Notes: generated by a model not told the origin, from the sequence alone. DNA of 64,000 nt from Paracrocinitomix sp040880585 (GCA_040880585.1 JBBDID010000019.1:1-64000); one strand, 5' to 3'. Numbered from the stretch's first letter, positions 51,361-60,535 are shown. Translations and numbers: made by a program.

Positions 51361-51756
51361 CTATTTTTTACCTATCCAACTGTACGTAATAACACCAAAT
51401 ATCGTACCAATTCCATTGGTGAGGACATCTTCCGTGTCATAATATCGCCGGTAGATGAAATTTTCCTGTATTAATTCAACACCATATCCGATTATCACGC
51501 CAATCAATATCACCATTAGGTACATTTGAATTACAGAAAGGTTCAAAAAAGTTTTACTTTTTATTCTGTAGGATGAAAAGAGAGCCGCTAATTGTAGAAA
51601 AGCCAATACAAAATACAAGGAAAAGTGAGCCACTGTTCCAATTGAAATGATTTCCCACTCTATCTGAGGAAGTTGATCCCCGGGAGTAAGACAAAGCACC
51701 AAAATGATACCCAGCCAAACGACCCAACTCAGTTGATAAAAAAATGTTTTTGACAT
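51361..51756 (-). CDS. VanZ family membrane protein
   Basis: This is a 131-residue protein with about four membrane helices and the VanZ pattern: LCLTPGDQLPQI after helix 1, HFSLYFVLAFLQLAALF (about 44-60), YGVELIQENFIYRRYYDTEDVLTNGIG near the C-terminus (about 94-120). The frame opens at TTG 51771, but the ATG at 51756 begins right at the first helix and I prefer it; it then starts 7 bp after the gcvH stop. Function of stand-alone VanZ proteins is unknown. Confidence 0.85.
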   Translation of the reverse strand: MSKTFFYQLSWVVWLGIILVLCLTPGDQLPQIEWEIISIGTVAHFSLYFVLAFLQLAALFSSYRIKSKTFLNLSVIQMYLMVILIGVIIGYGVELIQENFIYRRYYDTEDVLTNGIGTIFGVITYSWIGKK

Positions 51757-51763
51757 GCAGTGA

Positions 51764-52150
51764 TTATCCAATCACCTCTTTGTACGCATCTGCTGATAAT
51801 AAGTCATCTAATTCAGAAGGGTCTGAAATTTTTACTTTGACCAACCATCCTTTACCGTAAGGATCACTGTTGATCACCTCAGGATTAGACTCAATCGCTT
51901 CATTGAATTCTATAACTTCCCCTGCAACTGGCATAAAAAGATCAGAAACGGTTTTAACTGCTTCAATGGATCCAAAAACTTCTTCTTTGTCTAAAGTCTC
52001 TCCTTCTGTTTCAATTTCAACATATACGATATCCCCCAATTCACTTTGCGCAAAGTCAGTAATCCCTATCGTTGCTGTGTCTCCATCAACTTTGATCCAT
52101 TCATGATCGTTGGTGTATTTTAAATCCGCTGGTACATTCATCTTTTTCAT
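51764..52150 (-). CDS. gcvH: Glycine cleavage system H protein
   Basis: This 128-residue lipoyl carrier shuttles the methylamine group between the P and T proteins of glycine cleavage. The lipoylated lysine is Lys66 in FGSIEAVKTVSDL, with NDHEWIKVDGDTATIGIT before it and NPEVINSDPYGKGWLVKVKI after it. A perfect -7 element lies 46 nt upstream; vanZ follows in the same direction. The P and T genes are elsewhere. Confidence 0.97.
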   Translation of the reverse strand: MKKMNVPADLKYTNDHEWIKVDGDTATIGITDFAQSELGDIVYVEIETEGETLDKEEVFGSIEAVKTVSDLFMPVAGEVIEFNEAIESNPEVINSDPYGKGWLVKVKISDPSELDDLLSADAYKEVIG

Positions 52151-52195
52151 TTTTATCCCGTTTATTCAATTCAGGATGATTTTATTTGACTGCAA

Positions 52196-52203
52196 CAAAT
52201 TTA
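52196..52203 (-). promoter_or_regulatory. Bacteroidota -7 promoter element for gcvH-vanZ
   Basis: The minus strand reads TAAATTTG, a perfect TAnnTTTG match, 45 nt before the gcvH ATG. The prfB gene reads away in the other direction. Confidence 0.5.
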
Positions 52204-52287
52204 GAATAATATTCAAACAAAAAATAAGAGAACAGATGTTTAAAAGAATTTTGAGTGAGATAAAGAAAAAATCGTAATTTTTGCAGT

Positions 52288-53373
52288 ATGATAACGCAAG
52301 AGCAGTTGAAAGCATACGAGCGCCGGGTAAATGATTTATACGGTTATTTAGAAATAGAGGAGAAGGGGCTTCAGATTCAGGAAGATGACTTAAAGTCGCA
52401 GGATCCATCTTTTTGGGATGACCCCAAATCAGCAGAAGCCCTAATGAAGAAACTACGGGTCAAAAAAAGTTGGGTAGAAGCTTATGAGCAGATAAAAACA
52501 CAATTAGAAGACCTGAAAGTGTTGATCGAATTTTATGAAATGGGGGAGACTTCTGCAGATGAGGTAGAAACACAGTATAAAAAAGGGATAAAGCAGCTGG
52601 AAGAGCTGGAGTTTAAAAACATGCTCTCCGCTGAAGAGGACAGCTTGAATGCGATCATGCAAATTACTTCGGGGGCAGGTGGAACCGAGAGTTGTGATTG
52701 GGCCGCTATGTTGATGCGCATGTATATCATGTGGGGAGAAAAAAATGGGTATAAAGTAAAGGAACTGAATTACCAGCCGGGAGATGTGGCAGGAATAAAA
52801 ACGGTTTCTCTTCAATTTGAAGGAGATTTTGCATTCGGCTATTTGAAAGGTGAAAATGGTGTACACCGCTTGGTTCGAATTTCTCCTTTCGATTCAAATG
52901 CCAAAAGACATACCTCTTTTGCTTCGGTTTACGTTTATCCTTTAGTAGATGAAACCATTGAAATCCATATTAATCCGGCAGATATTTCTTTTGAAACATT
53001 TCGGTCAGGTGGTGCCGGAGGGCAAAATGTAAATAAGGTTGAAACGGCGGTGCGTTTAAGACACGCTCCATCCGGTATTGTTATTGAAAACTCCGAATCC
53101 CGTTCGCAATTGACCAATAAAGAAAAAGCCTTGCAATTGCTAAAATCTCAATTGTATGAATTGGAGATGCGGGAGCGAATGGCAAAGCAAAATGCAATTG
53201 AATCCAATAAAATGAAAATCGAATGGGGATCGCAGATCAGAAACTATGTGATGCAGCCCTATAAATTGGTGAAAGATGTGAGAACCAATCATGAAACGTC
53301 AAATGTAGATGCAGTTTTAGACGGAGATATTGATGAATTTTTAAAAGCCTATCTCATGGCTTTGAATGAGTAA
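52288..53373 (+). CDS. prfB: Peptide chain release factor 2, without programmed frameshift
   Basis: This 361-residue factor terminates translation at UGA and UAA. The anticodon-like SPF tripeptide is at 199-201 and the catalytic GGQ at 244-246 within SGGAGGQNVNKVET, and the C-terminal IRNYVMQPYKLVKDVRTNHE is normal. In many bacteria prfB needs a +1 frameshift at an in-frame TGA after a Gly-Tyr-Leu segment near codon 25; here the equivalent GGT TAT TTA continues as GAA in one open frame, so that autoregulation is absent. A TAATTTTTG sequence 4 nt before the ATG could be its promoter, implying a leaderless mRNA. Confidence 0.95.
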   Translation: MITQEQLKAYERRVNDLYGYLEIEEKGLQIQEDDLKSQDPSFWDDPKSAEALMKKLRVKKSWVEAYEQIKTQLEDLKVLIEFYEMGETSADEVETQYKKGIKQLEELEFKNMLSAEEDSLNAIMQITSGAGGTESCDWAAMLMRMYIMWGEKNGYKVKELNYQPGDVAGIKTVSLQFEGDFAFGYLKGENGVHRLVRISPFDSNAKRHTSFASVYVYPLVDETIEIHINPADISFETFRSGGAGGQNVNKVETAVRLRHAPSGIVIENSESRSQLTNKEKALQLLKSQLYELEMRERMAKQNAIESNKMKIEWGSQIRNYVMQPYKLVKDVRTNHETSNVDAVLDGDIDEFLKAYLMALNE

Positions 53374-53431
53374 GGAAAGAAATTGGCACATAACTTGTAT
53401 TCACTACAGAAACATTCTAAAGTACTTAGTG

Positions 53432-53494
53432 ATGAAAAATGCGATACTTAATTTTTTACTTTTTGTGGTGTTGATTCTGGCTTTTTGTGTCTGA
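53432..53494 (+). CDS. Possible 20-residue single-helix membrane peptide
   Basis: In the 283-bp spacer between prfB and panD, an ATG at 53432 opens a frame of 20 codons ending at TGA (53492-53494): basic start, then one continuous hydrophobic helix ending AFCV. It could be a small membrane peptide, or a decayed signal peptide. There is no convincing ribosome-binding site, so the call is weak. The remainder of the spacer (53495-53626) shows no other feature before the panD promoter. Confidence 0.25.
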   Translation: MKNAILNFLLFVVLILAFCV

Positions 53495-53626
53495 GATGAA
53501 TTTTAACTTTCTACTTTTTTCGACAATCTAAAAGCTCACCCGTTTGCTATGGCTACTGTAAAATAACTTCTGTGAGTATAAAATACAGACGAGAGATGGA
53601 CATTCTCTTTTCCATCAAAAAAACCG

Positions 53627-53634
53627 TATCTTTG
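53627..53634 (+). promoter_or_regulatory. Bacteroidota -7 promoter element for panD
   Basis: TATCTTTG is a perfect TAnnTTTG match followed by TGCCCG, 22 nt before the panD ATG. It probably drives the panD to MazG-like run of genes. Confidence 0.6.
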
Positions 53635-53656
53635 TGCCCGAATTTATTGCAGACAA

Positions 53657-54010
53657 ATGTTAGTAGAAGTACTTAAATCAAAAATTCACAGGGTTAAGAT
53701 CACAGAGGCCGATTTGAACTATATCGGTAGCATTACCATTGATCCTGACTTATTAGATGCCGCAAATTTATTGGAAGGAGAGAAAGTTCAGATCGTGAAT
53801 TTGAATAATGGCGAGCGACTAGAGACCTATATCATAGTAGGTGAACGCGGAACAGGAAATATTTGCATGAATGGTCCTGCAGCACGTAAAGTAGCGGTTG
53901 GGGATCTGGTAATCATCATTGCTTATGCTCAAATGGAGGTGGAAGAGGCTAAAAAATACTCTCCTACTATTATTTTCCCTAATTCAGAAACCAATAAATT
54001 AGATCAGTAA
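53657..54010 (+). CDS. panD: Aspartate 1-decarboxylase
   Basis: This 117-residue proenzyme makes beta-alanine for pantothenate and coenzyme A synthesis. It self-cleaves at the Gly24-Ser25 bond (YIGSITIDPDLLDAA) to form the pyruvoyl cofactor on Ser25. The KIHRVKITEADLNY start, the GERGTGNICMNGPAARK segment (about 72-87) and the VGDLVIIIAYAQM strand are standard. It starts a likely operon with the flippase-like, rfaE2 and MazG-like genes. Confidence 0.97.
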   Translation: MLVEVLKSKIHRVKITEADLNYIGSITIDPDLLDAANLLEGEKVQIVNLNNGERLETYIIVGERGTGNICMNGPAARKVAVGDLVIIIAYAQMEVEEAKKYSPTIIFPNSETNKLDQ

Positions 54011-54061
54011 AATTTAATTGATTTTCTTTCGTTTCTCATCACTGAAACACCATTCGCCGAG

Positions 54062-55108
54062 ATGAAATCCAAATTATTCAGTTTTCTAAAAATCGTTCTT
54101 CCGCTGGGATTTGGAGTGTTTTTGATTTGGTTGTTTTATGATGCACTTTGCCCCGATCAACGGGCAGATTTGTTCGTGGCCTTTGGCAAAGCAAACTACT
54201 TTTGGGTTTTTCTGGCACTTGTTTTCAGTTTTATGAGTCATGTCAGCCGGGCCTGGCGTTGGAAGTATTTACTGAGCCCCATGGGATACAAAGTGTCTTT
54301 TTGGAATGCCTATCACGCACTTATGATCGGCTATCTGGTGAACTTGGTTTTCCCTCGAGCAGGGGAAGCCTCAAGGGCTGGTGTTATTGCTAAAACGGAT
54401 AATGTCCCCTTTCAAAAAGGATTTGGAACCATACTTGCTGAACGTACTGTTGATGTTGTGATGTTGGGAATTATCACATTAATCACTCTGGGCTTACAAG
54501 TTAACAAGCTGGAACTGTTTGAGGCAAAAATAGACACTTTCAATTCAGGAAAAGACGGCTGCGGTAATACCATGATCTTTGCTATACTGGGGGATATCGT
54601 GAAATACGGTTTAATTATTGGCTTTGTTGTAGTAGTAGCACTTACCCTTTTTAAAAAATCATTCCGCCATAAAATCATTCAGTTTGTTCGCGATTTGTTT
54701 GAAGGCGTTTTTTCTATTTTCCGTACAAAATATAAGCTGCACTTTATCGGACATACCTTTTTTATCTGGATCATGTACATCTTGATGTTCTCTGTCTGCT
54801 TTTTTGCGGTAGAAGAAACTGCAAATCTGGGATTAGATGCCATGCTGGCTGGATTTATAGCAGGAAGTATCGGAATTATTTTGGTACAGGGTGGAATAGG
54901 TGTTTTTCCGGCTTTTGTAGGTTTAATTATCACCACCTATTTGGATCCCTTATTTCCGGGAATATTGCCAGAGGCACTGGCTTTGGGATGGATCATCTGG
55001 ACCTCTCAAACTTTACTGATGATTATTCTTGGATTAATTTCACTGGTAATCAACGGCAAAAACGTTAAATTTAAAGCCAATGAAGTGGTTAGCACAAATC
55101 CGGAATAA
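54062..55108 (+). CDS. Lysylphosphatidylglycerol synthase-type transmembrane protein (flippase-like)
   Basis: This is a 348-residue polytopic protein with about eight helices and no soluble catalytic domain. It shows the family motifs SHVSRAWRWKYLLSPMGYKVS (about 60-80), YLVNLVFPRAGEASRAGVIAK (about 90-110), LAERTVDVVMLG (about 123-134) and the C-terminal GSIGIILVQGGIGVFPAFVGL (about 270-290). Members move or bind lipids; the MprF synthase domain is missing, so lysyl-PG synthesis is unlikely. The rfaE2 start codon lies 29 bp before its stop. Confidence 0.9.
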   Translation: MKSKLFSFLKIVLPLGFGVFLIWLFYDALCPDQRADLFVAFGKANYFWVFLALVFSFMSHVSRAWRWKYLLSPMGYKVSFWNAYHALMIGYLVNLVFPRAGEASRAGVIAKTDNVPFQKGFGTILAERTVDVVMLGIITLITLGLQVNKLELFEAKIDTFNSGKDGCGNTMIFAILGDIVKYGLIIGFVVVVALTLFKKSFRHKIIQFVRDLFEGVFSIFRTKYKLHFIGHTFFIWIMYILMFSVCFFAVEETANLGLDAMLAGFIAGSIGIILVQGGIGVFPAFVGLIITTYLDPLFPGILPEALALGWIIWTSQTLLMIILGLISLVINGKNVKFKANEVVSTNPE

Positions 55109-55595
55109 ATTAATTGATAATAATTCTATCGATCCATTTATCCATGATCTGAAAAATCAGGGAAAAAAAATAGTTTTCACAAACGGCTGCTTTGACATCC
55201 TCCATAAAGGACATGTTGAATACCTCGCTCAGGCAGCAGATTTAGGGGATGTACTCATTGTGGGTATCAATTCAGACGCTTCTGTCAGACGACAGGGGAA
55301 AGGGGAAGAAAGACCGGTAAACAGCCTGCATGCCCGATCTACTGTACTGGCTGCGTTGGGCTGTGTAGATGGTGTTATCGAATTTGATGAGGAGACACCC
55401 GCAGCTTTAATTGAGCAAATAGTGCCGGATGTTCTTGTAAAAGGAGGTGATTACGACCCATTGCAAACTGATCCCTCAGCCAAATCCTACATAGTGGGTA
55501 AGGAAACCGTTTTAAAGCATGGAGGTACTGTAAAAGTGATTGATTTGGTGAAAGGCTATTCCACCACAAACCTTGTAAATAAACTTAAAAAATGA
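55080..55595 (+). CDS. rfaE2: D-glycero-beta-D-manno-heptose 1-phosphate adenylyltransferase
   Basis: This is a 171-residue nucleotidyltransferase corresponding to the C-terminal half of HldE/RfaE, which makes ADP-heptose for LPS core. It has the signature FTNGCFDILHKGHVEYLAQA (about 34-53), VGINSDASVRRQGKGEERPV (about 61-80) and LVKGGDYDP (about 120-128). The kinase half is a separate gene elsewhere, as usual in Bacteroidota. It overlaps the preceding gene by 29 bp and the next by 4 bp. Confidence 0.93.
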   Translation: MKWLAQIRNKLIDNNSIDPFIHDLKNQGKKIVFTNGCFDILHKGHVEYLAQAADLGDVLIVGINSDASVRRQGKGEERPVNSLHARSTVLAALGCVDGVIEFDEETPAALIEQIVPDVLVKGGDYDPLQTDPSAKSYIVGKETVLKHGGTVKVIDLVKGYSTTNLVNKLKK

Positions 55596-55918
55596 CCATC
55601 AAAGAAGCACAAAAATTGGTTGATGATTGGATACAAACTTACGGCGTTCGGTATTTCAACGAATTAACCAATATGGCTCAACTCACAGAAGAGGTAGGAG
55701 AAGTAGCACGGATTATTTCCCGCCGTTATGGAGAACAATCTGAAAAAGAATCAGATAAATCCAAAGATCTGGGAGATGAAATGGCAGATGTGTTATGGGT
55801 ACTCATTTGTTTGGCCAATCAAACCGGAGTTGATCTGGAAAAAGCCCTGCAAAAAAATCTCGATAAAAAAACAAAACGAGACCACAGCCGCCATAAAGAA
55901 AATAAAAAATTGAAGTAA
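55592..55918 (+). CDS. MazG-like nucleotide pyrophosphohydrolase
   Basis: This is a 108-residue all-alpha NTP-PPase of the MazG/dUTPase-like superfamily, a house-cleaning enzyme. It shows the metal-binding QLTEEVGEVARIISRRYGEQ (about 30-49, Glu34, Glu37-type residues) and DLGDEMADVLWVLICLAN (about 59-76, Glu and Asp of the second helix). The C-terminal tail is basic and may be disordered. It overlaps rfaE2 by 4 bp and ends 6 bp from the convergent AddB-like gene. Confidence 0.93.
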   Translation: MTIKEAQKLVDDWIQTYGVRYFNELTNMAQLTEEVGEVARIISRRYGEQSEKESDKSKDLGDEMADVLWVLICLANQTGVDLEKALQKNLDKKTKRDHSRHKENKKLK

Positions 55919-55924
55919 CTCCTT

Positions 55925-58771
55925 TTACGACTCACAATGCTGACAATAATCTGAATCGGGATTGTGTTTGAATTCAAAATCGGGATCGTACATCTTCTCA
56001 ATAACAGCTCCCAACTCACTTTTAAAATGATCCAGCAGTTCTTCTGAAATTTCTTCTCCTTCTTCTTTTGATTTTACATTTTGAATCCATGCGTTTAACT
56101 GCACCATAGAAATGATTCCTGCAGTAAATGGATGAAAATCCCTATACGTTTCGCGGAACATCAAAGCATACATCAGCAATTGTCTGGCATACGCTTTTTT
56201 GGAATGATAGATGAATTTCTCCATATTTCCCTCTTCCATTACTTTTTGAGGTAAGCCCACCTTGTCTTTGTCACATTTCCCGGTTTTATAGTCAATGATC
56301 CGGTATTGCCCTCCGATTTTATCAATTCTATCTGCATTTCCGTGGAGGCGCAGCTGTTTTACTACTCCTTCTACTTTGATCGATACTGTTCCTTCCAGTT
56401 GTTTTTCAAGGTCTATCGGAATCACCGCATCTGTCGTATGTTTCAATTCTTTTATCTGCATTTCCAGAAAAGATTCAATGAATCGCACAGAAACATCAAA
56501 AGACAACTTGTTTTGGCCGTATTTCAAATCACTTTTTCTGAATTTTTTACTGTTTTCACCCGATAAATAGGCTTTTTCTAATCGCTGGTGAATGTTTTTC
56601 CGGTTTTTCTCTTTTTGTAAAAGGTCAATAGACAGGGCTGCAAAACTTCCGTCTGCTTTCTTAAAATTCTCTTCAATGATCGCTTCCAGCACCTGATGAA
56701 TTTTAGTCCCAAAGGTGGAGGATTCTATGTTTTCTTCTATCTCGTCTATTTCATCAAAATTTAAAATGTAACGGTAATAAAAATCCAACGGACAGTTGAT
56801 GAATTTGTTCAGGGCGGAGGGCGAAAGTCCTTTTTCAAAAAGGGTATCCAACTGTTTGCGAACTGTCGCATTGGAACGATAGACAACTTCAGCGGTATTG
56901 GCACGCCTGTCATCCGGCGAGTAAACAAGGGACGAAATGCTGTGTTTGCTGAGATCCAATTCATTTTCAATTTGTGTAATAAAGCGGGATTTCTCTCCGC
57001 TGGTCCAACTGTCAGATGTAGAATTGTAGGTCATGTACACCTTTTTTGCCCGCTGGAGTAAGCGATAAAAATGATGGGCAAAAATAGCCTGCCGGTCTTC
57101 TTCGGTGGGAAGTTGGTTTTCAAATAATCGCAAATCTCTTGGAATAAATGAATTGGCGAAATTTGACTTGGGCAAAATTCCCTCATTCATACCTAAAATG
57201 ATGAGGTTTTCAAAATCCAGCGCCCTTGTTTCCAATATTCCCATCACTTGAAGCCCATCCGTTGGATTCCCTAAAAAAGAGACCGATTCGTTCTGCCAAA
57301 ACTGATAAAACAGTTGACGAAAAGCGCGCAAAGACAGCTCTGTCGAATAGGCAGATAGCATATCACGAAGCCTTCTGAACCCCTTATCAAACTGGTATAA
57401 AATTTCTAAATCCACTTTTCTGTGTCCCGATTCTTCCTCTTGAAATGCCTGATAAAGCAGTTGTGTGAGTGTCTCAAAAACCGACAAACGATCTGCCGTA
57501 TTTTTGCTCCAAGGTGTTAAAACGGGTGAGAGGGTACCAAAAACTGCTTCCGTTTCAACCAATTGATCAAGCCCAATAAAAATGTCATTACTCTCAGTAA
57601 TTTGCTCCTGAACGTCTGCCCCCGCCTCAGGGTTTTTAGATAAATCTGAAAAATAGGGATGTTGAATGAGTTGTATCAGTGATTTGTGATAGATTTGATC
57701 GGTCTTGAACTTTTGAAAGTTAAACTGTATTTCAAAAAGTACATCTAAAAACCCTTTTAAATAAGAGAATTTAATGGGCCATCCCATAGTAATATTGGCT
57801 TTTTCAATTTCCAAGGGCAGAGATTTGGTCAAGGGGATCAACAGGCTTTCATCTGCTAAAACAATGGCTGTTTTATTGAGTTTTTCACCTTTTTTCAGTA
57901 ATTCCTTCACTATGTTTCCCGCTATTTTTGTCTGGGTGGTTTGCTGGGAGGTTTCTATGATTTCAAAGGTTTTTCTGTGCTGATCAAATAAGGCAGGAAC
58001 CGTTTCTTTTAAGTCCCATTCCTTTTTTATCTCCCGGTAAAAGTGTCCGGCTTCGTGTGCTGAATTATCCAGATAAAATTGATCCACATCAAATACAACC
58101 GTGGCCTTTCCCTCCTTGACCAGTGATCGCATGATCATCTTCTCCACTTTAGAAACAGCATTAAATCCCAAAAAATAATAGTGTGATTTCAATTCTTTCT
58201 GGTGGAGTTGATGAAAAAACCGGTTGTAAGCTTTCCCGGTGTAAGTAGCTCCTAAGGCTATTAGTTTTAACTCTAGGCGCTGGTAATAGTCTTCTAACTT
58301 ATCCCACAATGATTTGAAGTTTTCCTGAGCAGTACTCAAAGGGGTTTCTCCCACATCCCAACTTTCCAGTTCTTTTATATGCCGCAAATCTCTGAAAATT
58401 TCTGAAGGCTGAACCATATAGCGATCAATTTCATCAAAATCAGAAAGAACGGTTTTTCCCCATTGCATAAATTGCTCAAAAGGTTCAGCTGATTTCCCCT
58501 CTATTTCCGTATGAATATCGTAGAGAATAAACAAAAGTTCAGTATTCGTTAATATCTTTTCGTCCGTATTCTTGTTGATCCACTCATTTATCGTTACTAT
58601 TTCAGGAGAAAAAAATGGACGGGCAAAACAGTTTGCCAGGTATTTTTGAATATAGACAGCCGCCCTTCTGTTTGGGATGATGATAGCAATTTCTTCTTTC
58701 CACAGCAGGTCTTTTTTGTCGACATGACGATCAAAAATACGTTGAACTTGTTCTGCTAAAAAAGTATTCAT
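55925..58771 (-). CDS. AddB-like helicase-fold protein with C-terminal PD-(D/E)XK Fe-S nuclease
   Basis: This is a 948-residue DNA repair protein. The N-terminal part (about 1-640) is a degenerate helicase like AddB (IIIPNRRAAVYIQKYLA, about 31-47, replaces a Walker A). The C-terminal nuclease starts with LSPSALNKFINCPLDFYYRY (about 649-668) and contains LHGNADRIDK and YRIIDYKTGKCDK (about 810-840); the Cys of INCPLDF and Cys943 and Cys946 of YCQHC fit the Fe-S cluster that ties the ends of AddB-type nuclease domains. Its partner AddA is not in the window. The role is double-strand break processing ahead of RecA, whose gene lies 0.7 kb away on the other strand. Confidence 0.88.
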   Translation of the reverse strand: MNTFLAEQVQRIFDRHVDKKDLLWKEEIAIIIPNRRAAVYIQKYLANCFARPFFSPEIVTINEWINKNTDEKILTNTELLFILYDIHTEIEGKSAEPFEQFMQWGKTVLSDFDEIDRYMVQPSEIFRDLRHIKELESWDVGETPLSTAQENFKSLWDKLEDYYQRLELKLIALGATYTGKAYNRFFHQLHQKELKSHYYFLGFNAVSKVEKMIMRSLVKEGKATVVFDVDQFYLDNSAHEAGHFYREIKKEWDLKETVPALFDQHRKTFEIIETSQQTTQTKIAGNIVKELLKKGEKLNKTAIVLADESLLIPLTKSLPLEIEKANITMGWPIKFSYLKGFLDVLFEIQFNFQKFKTDQIYHKSLIQLIQHPYFSDLSKNPEAGADVQEQITESNDIFIGLDQLVETEAVFGTLSPVLTPWSKNTADRLSVFETLTQLLYQAFQEEESGHRKVDLEILYQFDKGFRRLRDMLSAYSTELSLRAFRQLFYQFWQNESVSFLGNPTDGLQVMGILETRALDFENLIILGMNEGILPKSNFANSFIPRDLRLFENQLPTEEDRQAIFAHHFYRLLQRAKKVYMTYNSTSDSWTSGEKSRFITQIENELDLSKHSISSLVYSPDDRRANTAEVVYRSNATVRKQLDTLFEKGLSPSALNKFINCPLDFYYRYILNFDEIDEIEENIESSTFGTKIHQVLEAIIEENFKKADGSFAALSIDLLQKEKNRKNIHQRLEKAYLSGENSKKFRKSDLKYGQNKLSFDVSVRFIESFLEMQIKELKHTTDAVIPIDLEKQLEGTVSIKVEGVVKQLRLHGNADRIDKIGGQYRIIDYKTGKCDKDKVGLPQKVMEEGNMEKFIYHSKKAYARQLLMYALMFRETYRDFHPFTAGIISMVQLNAWIQNVKSKEEGEEISEELLDHFKSELGAVIEKMYDPDFEFKHNPDSDYCQHCES

Positions 58772-58914
58772 TGTTGTAGCTTAGGCTGTGGTTTTAAAAC
58801 TAATCAATAATCCCGCATAAATGATGAACACGTAAATAAAAACAAAATTTCTTGCTGCGTTTAAATTATTTTGATTAATATTGCGTCAAGAAATGATTAA
58901 AAAATAATCAAAAC

Positions 58915-59376
58915 ATGACACACTTAAAAAAAGGAGATCAGGCGCCGGAATTTTCGGCTAAAGATGAAAATGGAAACATCATTTCTTTATCGGATTATAA
59001 AGGGAAAAAATTGGTGTTGTATTTCTACCCAAAAGATATGACACCGGGCTGTACGGTAGAGTCATGTAATTTGAGAGATAATTACGAACTGATGCAGAAA
59101 AAGGGGTATGATGTATTAGGAGTGAGTGCAGATGATGAAAAAAAACATCAACGCTTCATCAAAAAACACGACTTGCCTTTTCACTTATTGGCCGATACAG
59201 ACAAAAAAGTAATTAAAGATTATGGTATTTGGGGACCAAAAAAATTTATGGGACGAGAGTACGACGGTATTCACCGCACCACCTTTGTAATTGATGAAAG
59301 CGGTGAAATTGAGGATGTGATCACAAAAGTGAAAACAAAAGCACATGCAAATCAGATCCTGGATAAAACAGAATAA
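58915..59376 (+). CDS. bcp: Thioredoxin-dependent thiol peroxidase, Bcp/PrxQ type
   Basis: This is a 153-residue peroxiredoxin that reduces hydroperoxides. The peroxidatic Cys46 lies in TPGCTVESC with the resolving Cys51 five residues later, as in PrxQ. LKKGDQAPEFSAKDENG at the N-terminus, FYPKDMTPG and the RTTFVIDESGEIEDV strand are standard. It precedes recA by 69 bp. Confidence 0.96.
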   Translation: MTHLKKGDQAPEFSAKDENGNIISLSDYKGKKLVLYFYPKDMTPGCTVESCNLRDNYELMQKKGYDVLGVSADDEKKHQRFIKKHDLPFHLLADTDKKVIKDYGIWGPKKFMGREYDGIHRTTFVIDESGEIEDVITKVKTKAHANQILDKTE

Positions 59377-59445
59377 ATGATAAAAAAAGGAAGTACGTAA
59401 ATAGATTACGATTTACTACTGTTCCTTTGTTTAAAATTGATAATT

Positions 59446-60477
59446 ATGGCAGAAGTAAAAGAAAAAGAAGTAAAAGAACTAAATGGTGAAAAGCTAAAGG
59501 CGTTACAATTAACCCTTGATAAGCTTGAAAAAACCTACGGTAAAGGAACCGTAATGAAATTAGGCGACAATGCAATTGAAGACATTGATGTCATTCCCAG
59601 CGGCTCAATCACGCTTGATCTCGCATTAGGCGTAAAGGGCTTTCCAAAAGGAAGAGTGGTAGAAATTTTTGGTCCCGAATCATCCGGTAAAACTACCATT
59701 GCTATCCATGCGATAGCAGAGTGTCAAAAACAAGGAGGTATTGCAGCATTTATTGATGCAGAACATGCTTTTGATCGTTTTTACGCAGAGAAATTGGGTG
59801 TGGACACAAAAAATCTTTTGATATCGCAACCTGATAACGGAGAGCAGGCCCTGGAAATCGCAGATAATTTGATTCGTTCAGGTGCAGTGGATATTTTAGT
59901 CGTGGACTCTGTTGCGGCTTTGACACCAAAAGCTGAAATTGAAGGAGAAATGGGAGATTCCCAAATGGGATTACAGGCGCGGTTAATGTCTAAAGCATTG
60001 CGTAAACTGACCTCTTCTATTAATCGGACAGGAACCTGTTGTATCTTTATTAACCAATTGCGGGATAAGATCGGTGTTATGTTTGGAAACCCGGAAACAA
60101 CTACCGGTGGAAATGCACTGAAGTTTTATTCTTCCATTCGGGTGGATATCAGAAGATCGTCCCAGATTAAAGACGGCGAAGAAGTAATTGGGAATAGAAC
60201 AAAAATTAAAATTGTCAAAAACAAGGTTGCCCCTCCTTTTAGAAGGGCAGAATTCGACATCATGTACGGCGAAGGAATCTCAAAAGTAGGAGAAATACTG
60301 GATATCGGTGTTGAAATGGGAGTGATCAAAAAAAGTGGTTCATGGTTCAGCTATGGAGACACTAAATTAGGGCAGGGAAGAGATGCTGTGAAATTACTCC
60401 TAAAAGATAATCCGGAGTTAATGGAAGAGCTAGAATCACAGATTGTAGAAGGTCTGGAGACAGAAAGAGACAAGTAA
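59446..60477 (+). CDS. recA: RecA recombinase
   Basis: This is the 343-residue ATPase that forms filaments on single-stranded DNA for recombination and SOS induction. The Walker A GPESSGKTT is at 76-84; the Walker B segment ILVVDSVAALTP (about 151-162), the loop L1 GEMGDSQMGLQARLMSKALR and the loop L2 region GNPETTTGGNALKFYSS are intact. The frame opens at TTG 59437; the ATG at 59446 (MAEVKEKE) is the correct start by family length. A strong terminator follows. Confidence 0.98.
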   Translation: MAEVKEKEVKELNGEKLKALQLTLDKLEKTYGKGTVMKLGDNAIEDIDVIPSGSITLDLALGVKGFPKGRVVEIFGPESSGKTTIAIHAIAECQKQGGIAAFIDAEHAFDRFYAEKLGVDTKNLLISQPDNGEQALEIADNLIRSGAVDILVVDSVAALTPKAEIEGEMGDSQMGLQARLMSKALRKLTSSINRTGTCCIFINQLRDKIGVMFGNPETTTGGNALKFYSSIRVDIRRSSQIKDGEEVIGNRTKIKIVKNKVAPPFRRAEFDIMYGEGISKVGEILDIGVEMGVIKKSGSWFSYGDTKLGQGRDAVKLLLKDNPELMEELESQIVEGLETERDK

Positions 60478-60500
60478 ATCTTTACTTCTACCAAAAAGAG

Positions 60501-60535
60501 GGAGTGACTCGCATCAGCGGCTCGCTCCTTTTTTT
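60501..60535 (+). terminator. Rho-independent terminator after recA
   Basis: GGAGTGACTCGC pairs with GCGGCTCGCTCC (one mismatch, two wobbles) around a short loop, followed by seven T. It lies 23 bp after the recA stop. Confidence 0.85.
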
